Source of the DNA: an uncultured Clostridium sp.
GTDB taxonomy: Bacteria; Bacillota; Clostridia; Clostridiales; Clostridiaceae
DNA length: 5,517 bases
Assembly (NCBI GenBank): GCA_934746785.1
Contig: CAKVFO010000190.1
Span: 1 to 5,517 of the forward strand
Direction of reading: 5' to 3'
In this document: positions 1 through 5,314 of the stretch, one piece after another
How positions within the stretch are numbered: the first letter of the stretch is position 1
How the letters are laid out: each line of letters opens with the position of its first letter
Made by a program: the position numbers and the translations under genes
The notes under the pieces: generated by a model
Database searches by the model: none
What the model was told of the DNA's origin: nothing
What the model saw: only the letters and a program-made list of their open reading frames with translations

Positions 1-225
1 TACAACATAGATTCAAATCCTGATACTAGGATAAGAATTTATAAGGTTTGTTTAATTATTTTTGTAGTACTTGCAGTTTATACAATTACTTGGATTAAGT
101 TAGTTTTGAAAAGGCCAATGTTTAAGGCTATTCCTTTAGAGGAAGTTATGGCAATGGAAAATTCTTTATATCAAGTTTATCATAATCCCCAAAAAGCTAA
201 TGAATTAGCACTTATGAGGAAATAA
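1..225 (+). CDS. C-terminal end of a membrane protein, probably an APC-family amino-acid permease (partial)
   Basis: An open frame runs in from the left edge and gives 74 residues before the TAA at 223-225. What is visible is one hydrophobic segment (about residues 16-36, starting KVCLIIFVVLAVYTITW), then a basic stretch (KLVLKRP) and a polar tail of about 35 residues ending ELALMRK. A last membrane helix followed by a positively charged cytoplasmic tail is the usual end of a 12-helix secondary transporter. The gene lies only 23 bases upstream of an ornithine cyclodeaminase-family gene with no terminator or promoter between them, so the two are probably cotranscribed. An amino-acid or amine permease therefore fits best, but that family call rests on context. 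Another polytopic membrane protein is possible. Confidence 0.55.
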   Translation, partial: YNIDSNPDTRIRIYKVCLIIFVVLAVYTITWIKLVLKRPMFKAIPLEEVMAMENSLYQVYHNPQKANELALMRK

Positions 226-232
226 AATTTTG

Positions 233-240
233 AAAGGAAG
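233..240 (+). promoter_or_regulatory. Ribosome binding site of the ornithine cyclodeaminase-family gene
   Basis: AAAGGAAG lies 8 bases upstream of the ATG at 249 and is the only good Shine-Dalgarno match in the 23-base gap. It fixes the start and shows the gene is translated independently of the upstream permease-like gene. Confidence 0.7.
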
Positions 241-248
241 TTATTATT

Positions 249-1382
249 ATGAGTTATCCAAATATTGATTTATTATATTTAAGTGAAGAAGATATGATTA
301 AGGCTGGAGTTACTGATGTTGTTAAGTGTACGGACTGTATGGAAGATGTTTTAAAGCTTTTAAATAAAGGTGATTATAGAATGGGAGGGGAAAATGGAAA
401 CTCTCATGGATGTATGGTTACTTTCCCTGATGAACCTAAATTTGAAGGTATGCCTAAGAATGGACCAGATAGGAGATTTATGGCAATGCCTGCTTATATA
501 GGAGGTAAATTTAAAAGAGCAGGTATGAAGTGGTATGGCTCTAATGTTGAAAACAGAAACAAGGGAATTCCTCGTTCAATTCTTATGATGATGTTAAATG
601 ACAAGGAAACAGGAGCACCTTTAAGTCTAATGTCAGCTAACCTTGTTAGTGCTTATAGAACAGCAGCTATACCAGGTGTTGGTGTTAAGCATTTAGCTGT
701 TAAGGATGCTAAGGTCTTAGGGATTGTAGGGCCTGGAGTTATTAATACTATTACTGTTAAAACTTTTGCGGCTCTTAGACCAAGTCTTGATACATTAAAG
801 ATTAAGGGAAGAGGGCAAGCTTCCATTGATAGATGTATTGAGTTTGTTAAGAAGGAATGTCCTCAATTTAAGAATATTATTGTTTGTGATACTCTTGAGG
901 AATGTATTAGAGATAGTGATATTATAAGTTTTGCAACTTCAACACCTAAGTTAGGTAAGGATTATCCTTTAGTTAAGAGTGAATGGATTAAGAGAGGAGC
1001 ATTATTCTGCTGCCCAGCTGCTGTTGATTTTGAGGATGAATATTTAATTAAAGATGCTAAGCTTGTAGTTGATAATATGAAGTTATATGAAGCATGGGCT
1101 GAAGAGTATCCTTATCCAACTTTTAAGACTATAAGTATTTTAGGTTCTAAGTTTACTGACTTAAATCATGAAGGCAGACTTAAGAAAGAAGCTATTACTG
1201 ATTTAGGAGCTATCTTAAATGGTGAAGCTAAAGGAAGAAAGGATGATGATGAGGTTATTATTTATTCAGTAGGTGGTATGCCAGTTGAAGATGTTGCTTG
1301 GGGTAGTCAAGTTTATGACTATGCTATGGAACATGGAATTGGAACTAAATTAAATCTATGGGAAGAACCATACCTATATTAG
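249..1382 (+). CDS. Ornithine cyclodeaminase/mu-crystallin family protein (resembles proteins annotated tyramine oxidase subunit B)
   Basis: This is a complete 377-residue NAD(P)-binding protein of the OCD/mu-crystallin fold. Visible family features, in order: AGMKWYGSN (91-99) with the conserved Lys94 of the substrate pocket; LNDKETGAPLSLMSA (116-130); SAYRTAA (134-140) with the conserved Arg137; a Rossmann beta-alpha turn LGIVGPGVIN (157-166), where GPGVIN replaces the usual GAGxQA; and DLGAILNGEAKGR (318-330) followed by DDDEVIIYSVGG, the family's C-terminal signature with the conserved Asp. Family members deaminate or reduce amino acids or imines (ornithine to proline, alanine dehydrogenase, ketimine reductase). 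The substrate cannot be read here. The protein is longer than a classic OCD (about 330-350 residues), with an enlarged N-terminal section (residues 42-75). I recall long clostridial members carrying the database name tyramine oxidase subunit B, but I cannot verify that role. It is probably in an operon with the upstream permease-like gene, which suggests use of an imported amino acid or amine. Confidence 0.88.
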   Translation: MSYPNIDLLYLSEEDMIKAGVTDVVKCTDCMEDVLKLLNKGDYRMGGENGNSHGCMVTFPDEPKFEGMPKNGPDRRFMAMPAYIGGKFKRAGMKWYGSNVENRNKGIPRSILMMMLNDKETGAPLSLMSANLVSAYRTAAIPGVGVKHLAVKDAKVLGIVGPGVINTITVKTFAALRPSLDTLKIKGRGQASIDRCIEFVKKECPQFKNIIVCDTLEECIRDSDIISFATSTPKLGKDYPLVKSEWIKRGALFCCPAAVDFEDEYLIKDAKLVVDNMKLYEAWAEEYPYPTFKTISILGSKFTDLNHEGRLKKEAITDLGAILNGEAKGRKDDDEVIIYSVGGMPVEDVAWGSQVYDYAMEHGIGTKLNLWEEPYLY

Positions 1383-1479
1383 GCAGAAGAACTGCAGTTA
1401 AATTTAAGTATAATACATGTATAAAAATAATTGTAGTGCCCAAAAGAACCATAAAAGCAAAATTTCCGTTAGTATTTAA

Positions 1480-1548
1480 GGAGGTAGAAGTAATATTTTT
1501 AAACCACTGGTTATGATTTGGAGTATAAAAATATTACTTTTGTCCTCC
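1480..1548. terminator. Large hairpin between convergent genes, probable bidirectional terminator
   Basis: The arms 1480-1501 and 1526-1548 are complementary: 14 uninterrupted pairs (1488-1501 with 1526-1539), then wobble pairs, one bulged base, and five closing pairs (GGAGG/CCTCC type, with an A-T in the middle). The loop is 24 bases and holds the small palindrome AACCACTGGTT. On the + strand it is followed by AATTTTGATTTT, a weak T tract, about 100 bases after the stop at 1382. It also lies just past the stop of the (-) gene ending at 1559, so it could serve both genes. A small inverted-repeat mobile element is an alternative reading. Confidence 0.6.
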
Positions 1549-1558
1549 AATTTTGATT

Positions 1559-2461
1559 TTAGAACCTTTTGACAGGCTGTAACAAAGTGGAGTTTTTATT
1601 TCTATAAATGTACCATATATACAAGATTTGAAGTATGTTAACAATGGTGCAGATGATACTGCCTTCCATACCAAAATCACCACCATTAATAATATTTTTA
1701 ACTGGTTCTGTAATATTTAGAAGAGAAGGATCAGAAAGATCACTTACATTAAACCCATAAATAACACCTTGAAAGTAGTTCCAAGTAATGTGTGTTCCTA
1801 TTGATATCCATAGACTGCCTGTACAAAAATACATATATGCAAATGAAGCTCCAGCAAGGAATAAGTTAATAAAGCTTAAAGGAGTAATAGAAGGATTTGA
1901 TAGATGTAAAGATGCAAAAATAAGTGAAGTAATAATTAGTATAGTAATTTTAGACAGCTTTCTATCTGAGACAAATGTAGAAATCATATAACCTCTAACT
2001 AGAATTTCTTCACTGAAGCCAACTAAAATATATAGAAGTAAATAAATTATCATTTCTTTAAAAGTGAAGGTATCAGAAATAGATATACTTATATCTCCAA
2101 ATATGGAGATTAGAATTAAACATAATGTTATAGATACAAAACCTATAATTAACCCATGTATCAAGTTAAGATAATGATCTTTAAACTTTGTAAGTCCAAT
2201 TTCAGAAAAGGATTTTCTTTTTATATTTTTCCAGACAAATAAGCAAATAATGATTGTTATGATTTCATATGAGAAGTTCTGTATAAGAAATAAATGTGTT
2301 CTTGTAGAGCTTTCTATGGACTCTATGTTGTTTTCAAGTTTTAATATATCATCTATAAGATGCATAAAGATGTTTAATATTGCTGTAAAGATTGATATTA
2401 TTATAAAAAGTGTAAAGATATCTGCAAAGGATTTTAAAGTATCTTTAATTTTTGAATTCAT
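1559..2461 (-). CDS. CPBP-family intramembrane glutamic endopeptidase (CAAX protease / bacteriocin-processing type)
   Basis: This 300-residue, very hydrophobic protein has about eight predicted membrane segments (near 15-37, 58-78, 98-121, 136-150, 171-186, 197-213, 216-230 and 266-287). All three CPBP (Abi/Rce1-like) motif blocks are present: EEILVRG (151-157), with the paired glutamates and the Arg of EExxxR; FASLH (182-186), matching FxxxH; and HITWN (224-228), matching HxxxN. The catalytic residues are therefore intact and the enzyme is probably active. The family cleaves substrates within the membrane; in Firmicutes it is linked to peptide or bacteriocin processing, self-immunity and regulated proteolysis. 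No precursor peptide gene is obvious nearby, so the substrate is unknown. It is a single-gene unit with its own promoter, convergent with the OCD-family gene. The start is set by AAGGAG at 2470-2475 on the (-) strand, eight bases from the ATG. Confidence 0.9.
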   Translation of the reverse strand: MNSKIKDTLKSFADIFTLFIIISIFTAILNIFMHLIDDILKLENNIESIESSTRTHLFLIQNFSYEIITIIICLFVWKNIKRKSFSEIGLTKFKDHYLNLIHGLIIGFVSITLCLILISIFGDISISISDTFTFKEMIIYLLLYILVGFSEEILVRGYMISTFVSDRKLSKITILIITSLIFASLHLSNPSITPLSFINLFLAGASFAYMYFCTGSLWISIGTHITWNYFQGVIYGFNVSDLSDPSLLNITEPVKNIINGGDFGMEGSIICTIVNILQILYIWYIYRNKNSTLLQPVKRF

Positions 2462-2488
2462 ATAATCATCTCCTTTTTAATAAATATA

Positions 2489-2517
2489 ATTATAGAATTA
2501 TTATCAAATAAATTCAA
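2489..2517 (-). promoter_or_regulatory. Promoter of the CPBP protease gene
   Basis: On the (-) strand a TTGAAT -35 (2512-2517) is separated by 17 bases from a perfect TATAAT -10 (2489-2494), ahead of the RBS at 2470-2475. Matches of this quality are less telling in such A+T-rich DNA, but the spacing and position suit a vegetative sigma-A promoter. Confidence 0.5.
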
Positions 2518-2585
2518 ATATAAATAAAAATGTATAATATATGAATATATTCAACCTTCTTTTTTGCTTTTCAGGAATTCATTTA

Positions 2586-2594
2586 TGGTATAAT
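2586..2594 (+). promoter_or_regulatory. Extended -10 promoter element for the small membrane protein gene
   Basis: TGGTATAAT (2586-2594) is a perfect extended -10 (TGnTATAAT). A poor -35 (TTGCTT, 2564-2569) lies 19 bases upstream, which an extended -10 can tolerate. Transcription would start near 2601, giving a leader of about 50 bases before the TTG at 2651. Confidence 0.4.
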
Positions 2595-2650
2595 TAGGAA
2601 GGTAATTATGGTACTATTAAAAATAATTTTTAAGAAAAGGTAAGAAGATT

Positions 2651-2923
2651 TTGATTGAAACTATAAAAAGATATGAAAAAAGAATTTCTGATTTACAGTT
2701 TATTTTAAGTGTTTTTATTTTAAATATTGCAATTGATATAGCAAAGGCTCCTATTTTAGTTGTTTTAGAACAGTGTTTAGGAGAGACAGATGGGCTTTTA
2801 GAGAAAGATATTGCTTCAATTATTTTTTTGTGTTTAATTGCACCTATAAAATGCATTCTTATAGTATTATTTATATATTTTCAGCATTACAGTTTGTTAT
2901 TTAGCAATGAGGTGTATTCATAA
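2651..2923 (+). CDS. Small two-helix membrane protein, possible truncated CPBP-protease relic
   Basis: The frame encodes 90 residues from a TTG start; no in-frame ATG exists before the upstream stop, and the RBS (AAAAGG, 2635-2640) is weak. A charged N-terminus (IETIKRYEKR) precedes two hydrophobic segments: residues 17-43, and 53-78 containing IIFLCLIAPIKCILIVLFIYF. The frame is probably genuine: it has an extended -10 upstream, and its stop codon lies inside a strong terminator hairpin. The piece LLEKDIASIIFLCLIAPI resembles the region just before the catalytic glutamates of one short clostridial CPBP subgroup (typically ...APIIETLIFQ...). Here the glutamate and everything after it are replaced by KCILIV, and the sequence stops soon after HYSLLF, which looks like the motif-2 end. 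I infer an internally deleted, catalytically dead CPBP protein. An unrelated small membrane protein remains possible. Confidence 0.5.
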   Translation: MIETIKRYEKRISDLQFILSVFILNIAIDIAKAPILVVLEQCLGETDGLLEKDIASIIFLCLIAPIKCILIVLFIYFQHYSLLFSNEVYS

Positions 2924-2997
2924 TTTGGAAAAGAGCAGATATTTCAAATAGTTTTTTTACTTAGAAATATCTGCTCTTTCAAATTATGCAAGTTTTT
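2919..2997. terminator. Strong 25-bp hairpin terminator shared by convergent genes
   Basis: Arms 2919-2945 and 2964-2988 form 25 pairs, broken only by bulged bases near 2927 and 2929, around an 18-base loop. The right arm is followed by a T tract at 2993-2997, so it is a good intrinsic terminator for the (+) gene ending at 2923, whose stop codon is in the left arm. It also lies 30 bases beyond the stop of the (-) CBM21 gene at 3018 and may stop that transcript, although the T tract in that direction is poor. Confidence 0.8.
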
Positions 2998-3017
2998 ATT
3001 AAATTAAAATGATCAAA

Positions 3018-3770
3018 TTAATATTCACAATAGTGATTTAGGTTGTAATTATCATTGAAGTTATTGTCCCAATAAGTTTGTCCATTAACAGTATAAGACA
3101 AGCAATATTCAAAGTTTTCTATTGTAGCTCCTGTTGCATCTATATCAGTGCTCCATAGTTCAAAGTTTCCGTTATTTATTACAAATCTTAAAGGTACTTC
3201 TTTATATGATGCCCAGTTATTAACTGTATAACGAACCTTTACGTTTTTATTATAAGCTAAGTTTTTAACAGCAGCAGAAATTTGTATAGTCTTATCATAA
3301 AAAAGGCCATGATTTCTAAGAGCACAAATATTAGCAGAACCTAATATTATTGAATTATTATAATTTTGTCCATTGTTATCATCTACATATGTAGTTGATC
3401 CACTTATTACTTTGATTCTAAAAATAACATCACCAAAGCCGCTTGCATTAGTAGCATAAATTGAATAATTTGCATCTAAATTTTTGTAATAATTAGCACT
3501 TGCAATTTGCCATTTACCTTCTTCAGTTGAAGCTGTTTTATATTCTACGAAAACATTTTTGTTTGGTATATCTTTTGCAACTTTTAAATAAATTTTGTTA
3601 CTAGTTGCACCATGATAAACATTAGCAATGTCATCAAAATATAACTGAACTTTATTTTGATCATTAATTAAAGTATCAGCATTTGCAGTTATTGGAGAAG
3701 CTGTAAAACCTAATATAAGTAGTAGTGACATTATAACTGGAAAAAATATTTTTTTGTAATTAAATTTCAT
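3018..3770 (-). CDS. Secreted protein of two tandem CBM21-like carbohydrate-binding domains
   Basis: The start is the ATG at 3770 (250 residues), because AAAGGAGAG at 3777-3785 (-) is spaced correctly for it; an in-frame ATG eight codons upstream has no RBS. The protein opens with a signal peptide: MKFNYKK, a hydrophobic core IFFPVIMSLLLILGF, and a probable cleavage after ANA (residue 31). Domain 1 (about 40-140) and domain 2 (about 143-245) have the same pattern: VAKDIPNKNVFVEYKT in the first and VKNLAYNKNVKVRYTVNNW in the second, each ending in an aromatic/Asn motif, YVDDNNGQNY (128-137) and YWDNNFNDNY (233-242). These match the CBM21 signatures (VKNLAFxKxVxVRYTxDxW and WDNNxGxNY). CBM21 domains bind starch or glycogen-type glucans. 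No catalytic domain, membrane anchor or sortase signal is present, so it is inferred to be a free extracellular glucan-binding protein. It is a single-gene unit. Confidence 0.82.
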   Translation of the reverse strand: MKFNYKKIFFPVIMSLLLILGFTASPITANADTLINDQNKVQLYFDDIANVYHGATSNKIYLKVAKDIPNKNVFVEYKTASTEEGKWQIASANYYKNLDANYSIYATNASGFGDVIFRIKVISGSTTYVDDNNGQNYNNSIILGSANICALRNHGLFYDKTIQISAAVKNLAYNKNVKVRYTVNNWASYKEVPLRFVINNGNFELWSTDIDATGATIENFEYCLSYTVNGQTYWDNNFNDNYNLNHYCEY

Positions 3771-3804
3771 ATTAATCTCTCCTTTAATTTGCATTTAAAA
3801 AATA

Positions 3805-3816
3805 ACTTACGTAAGT
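3805..3816. promoter_or_regulatory. Perfect 12-bp palindrome, candidate operator of the CBM21 gene
   Basis: ACTTACGTAAGT is a perfect inverted repeat with no central gap, so it cannot fold into a useful RNA hairpin and is better read as a site for a dimeric DNA-binding protein. It lies between the candidate -10 (3826-3831) and the RBS (3777-3785) of the (-) gene, roughly +3 to +14 of the transcript, a usual place for a repressor. The regulator is unknown. Confidence 0.4.
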
Positions 3817-3825
3817 CTCAATATC

Positions 3826-3853
3826 ATTATAGAATAAAAAAGCAATAATTAAA
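3826..3853 (-). promoter_or_regulatory. Candidate promoter of the CBM21 gene
   Basis: On the (-) strand a perfect TATAAT (3826-3831) has a weak -35 (TTTAAT, 3848-3853) at 16 bases. Transcription would start near 3819, with a leader of about 50 bases. A second candidate farther upstream is TTGTAC (3899-3904), 16 bases, TATTAT (3877-3882). I prefer the nearer one for its -10 and its position beside the palindrome. Confidence 0.35.
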
Positions 3854-3994
3854 GTAATTTTAATAAAAAATGTAAAATAATACAATAATATACTAAATGT
3901 ACAAGTTTTCATTTGGTATATTATATAAATATTCTGTTTATTAATAAGGAAAGATTGAATAATTTATATCATTATTCTTGTATATGTATTTTAA

Positions 3995-4024
3995 TTGCTA
4001 GTTTAAGATAAACTATATTAAAAT
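3995..4024 (+). promoter_or_regulatory. Candidate promoter of the 62-residue protein gene
   Basis: TTGCTA (3995-4000) and TAAAAT (4019-4024) are 18 bases apart, 32 bases ahead of the start codon. An overlapping alternative is TTAATT (3991-3996), 17 bases, TATATT (4014-4019). Either is plausible in this A+T-rich divergent region. A short inverted repeat, GAATAAT/ATTATTC (3957-3977), lies just upstream. Confidence 0.3.
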
Positions 4025-4056
4025 AGATTTATATTAGAACCAAAGAGGAGTATTAG

Positions 4057-4245
4057 ATGAGAAAAAATGAAAATGAAAGAGTAGAAGAAATGAAGAAAAT
4101 CAAAAAGGCAATTGAGCTTTTAGATATTAAAGATGATGAATATATTTCTAAGAAAACTGGATTAGATAGAAAAGTAATAATGAAATTAAGAGAAGATTTT
4201 CATGAAATAGAGAGAGAAAGGAAATTTTTCTTAAAAAATAGCTAA
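4057..4245 (+). CDS. Small charged protein, possible helix-turn-helix (62 residues)
   Basis: The gene has a clear RBS (AGAGGAG, 4044-4050, six bases from the ATG), a plausible promoter and its own terminator, so it is probably real despite its length. The protein is very rich in Lys and Glu and predicted almost wholly helical. Residues 14-48 (IKKAIELLDIKDDEYISKKT and on through GLDRKVIMKLREDF) have the spacing of a helix-turn-helix: a helix, a turn at DIKDDE, a short helix EYISKKTG, then a recognition-like helix RKVIMKLRED. Similar ISxxTGL segments occur at the C-terminus of Rpn-type (COG5464) nucleases and in small DNA-binding proteins. A small regulator is therefore possible, as is a fragment of a larger protein. 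I do not recognise a specific family. It is divergent from the CBM21 gene, which makes it a conceivable but unproven regulator of that gene. Confidence 0.65.
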   Translation: MRKNENERVEEMKKIKKAIELLDIKDDEYISKKTGLDRKVIMKLREDFHEIERERKFFLKNS

Positions 4246-4287
4246 AAAGAAGAAGGGAAACTATATTTAGATTCTCTTCTTCTTTTT
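4244..4287 (+). terminator. Intrinsic terminator of the 62-residue protein gene
   Basis: Arms 4244-4259 and 4272-4287 form a 16-bp stem with a single G-U wobble and a 12-base loop. The purine-rich left arm begins inside the stop codon and the right arm ends in TTTTT, which provides the U tract, followed by CTG. It also separates this gene from the downstream SH3b locus. Confidence 0.8.
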
Positions 4288-4337
4288 CTGACTTTATGGA
4301 GGTATATAAGCTAAATTAATCCTAAAATATATTTTTT

Positions 4338-4367
4338 TTGATAAGTATTGTTTTACGACAGAATACT
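4338..4367 (+). promoter_or_regulatory. Candidate promoter with overlapping inverted repeat, upstream of the SH3b pseudogene
   Basis: TTGATA (4338-4343), preceded by a run of T, stands 18 bases from AATACT (4362-4367). The inverted repeat AGTATT (4344-4349) / AATACT (4362-4367) covers the spacer and the -10, so a bound protein would block it. The leader to the ATG at 4507 would be about 130 bases. A nearer -10-like TATACT (4480-4485) lacks a good -35. Confidence 0.35.
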
Positions 4368-4506
4368 ACTCAAATAGGAAAAAATGTATTTTTACTAAAT
4401 GAAATTATGTATAATTAATTATGTTAATTAAATATTCATTTATTCATTATTTTTTAAAAGAAAAATGTATAAAGAACTTTATACTATAAATATGGGGGAA
4501 TAGATA

Positions 4507-5134
4507 ATGAAGAGAAAAATACTAAGTGCAGTGATTTCTGGTATATTAATGGTTAGCACAATAACTTGTTTTGTTCCAGAAATGACAGTAATAGCACAGG
4601 CAGCTACAACTTATGGTACTGTTAATGGTGATAATGTAAACATAAGAGAATCGGCTAGTACAAGCTCTAAATCTTTAGGTAAGCTTAACAAAGGGACAAG
4701 GGTACAAATCTTATCTTCAACTAATGGATGGTATAAAATTAAATGGGGTAATATTACAGGATTTATGAGTTCACAGTACGTGATAAAGGATTCAGCTAAA
4801 ACTAATGAAATAGCTATTTCTAAAGTGGGTTATATAAAGGTCAATACTAGTTTAAATGTGAGAAAGAGTCCTAGTACAAGCCTGAATCATTAGGCAAGTT
4901 AACTAATGGAATAAAGGTTAATATAGTTGCTCAAACTACTGATAAGAAGTGGTACAAGATTAAGTATAATAATGGTTATGGATATGTAAGTTGTGATTAT
5001 GTTACTGATAAAAAGCCAAATGACTGCAGTGGATTTGTAAGTTTTGCATTAGGATTACAAAGGCTGCTGAAAATACTAAGAGTCTTTCTTCTTTAGGAAA
5101 ATATCAAGCAAGAAGGTTAAATAAACTTGTTTAG
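4507..5134 (+). pseudogene. Frameshifted SH3b-SH3b-NlpC/P60 cell-wall hydrolase
   Basis: The start is the ATG at 4507, after GGGGG at 4494-4498. Frame one (to the TAG at 4891-4893, 128 codons) encodes a signal peptide (MKRKILSAVISGILMVSTI..., cleavage near AQAA, residues 30-33), a whole bacterial SH3b domain (36-94, VNIRESASTSSKSLGKL to GFMSSQYV), a linker, and the start of a second SH3b (GYIKVNTSLNVRKSPSTS). From the codon at 4881 the domain continues in the -1 frame (PESLGKLTNGIKVNIV to GYGYVSCDYV), implying loss of one base, probably a C. That frame reaches DCSGFVSFALG (Cys codon 5025-5027), the NlpC/P60 active-site motif, but the 40 or so residues that normally precede it are absent. A further -1 shift near 5054 restores plausible sequence (ITKAAENTKSLSSLGK) until the TAG at 5132-5134. 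The catalytic His region is not found. The intact ancestor was a secreted peptidoglycan endopeptidase. A secreted one-SH3b protein could still be made from frame one. Confidence 0.82.
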
Positions 5135-5285
5135 TATTAATTGAATATAATGGTTGTGGGCTGCGTTTCGTAATATCAAGATTACCTAATGATTTATTGT
5201 CTGCTGTTTTGACACCTTTGTATACTCCTTCCATAACATAAATAGATGCTATAGAAGGGATGATTTTCTTAATTATAGCATATAT
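5076..5285 (-). other. Coding-like open frame on the (-) strand, possible gene fragment
   Basis: Sixty-nine codons are open on the (-) strand between a TAA at 5286-5288 and the TAG at 5076-5078. The only in-frame ATG is at 5234 (52 codons) and has no RBS. The upper part reads like real protein (ASIYVMEGVYKGVKTADNKS, then LGNLDITKRSP), with balanced charge and few low-complexity runs; the last part overlaps the NlpC/P60 relic on the other strand and is probably not coding. I do not recognise the family. It could be the interior of a decayed gene, or chance. Confidence 0.25.
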
Positions 5286-5314
5286 TTATATATCTATGCA
5301 GTTAGTTAATATTC

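Noticed and set aside
1390..1399. AACTGCAGTT palindrome just after the OCD-family stop
   Set aside because: A gapless 10-bp palindrome without T tract or promoter context; expected by chance at this scale.
1788..1991. 67-codon (+) open frame
   Set aside because: It lies wholly antisense to the CPBP protease gene, has no RBS and shows no family pattern.
2250..2465. 71-codon (+) open frame
   Set aside because: It is antisense to the N-terminal part of the CPBP gene and runs over that gene's start and RBS; no RBS of its own.
2617..2856. 79-codon (-) open frame
   Set aside because: It is antisense to the small membrane protein gene. Its Lys/Ser/Ile-rich translation is what A+T-rich antisense gives, and no RBS precedes its ATG.
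3771..3794. Upstream ATG at 3794 as the start of the CBM21 protein
   Set aside because: No RBS precedes it, and its eight codons run through the AAAGGAGAG that serves the ATG at 3770. The signal peptide starts naturally at MKFNYKK.
3928..3942. CodY-box-like AATATTCTGTTTATT in the divergent region
   Set aside because: Four of 15 positions differ from AATTTTCWGAAAATT, which is unremarkable in DNA this rich in A and T.
4433..4448. Two tandem copies of TATTCATT
   Set aside because: Only two 8-base units, in an A+T-rich leader; no sign of a larger repeat array or binding-site cluster.
4875..4893. Programmed -1 frameshift at the end of the first SH3b frame
   Set aside because: There is no slippery heptamer or following pseudoknot at 4879-4883, and the downstream frame is itself damaged, so mutation or sequencing error is more likely.
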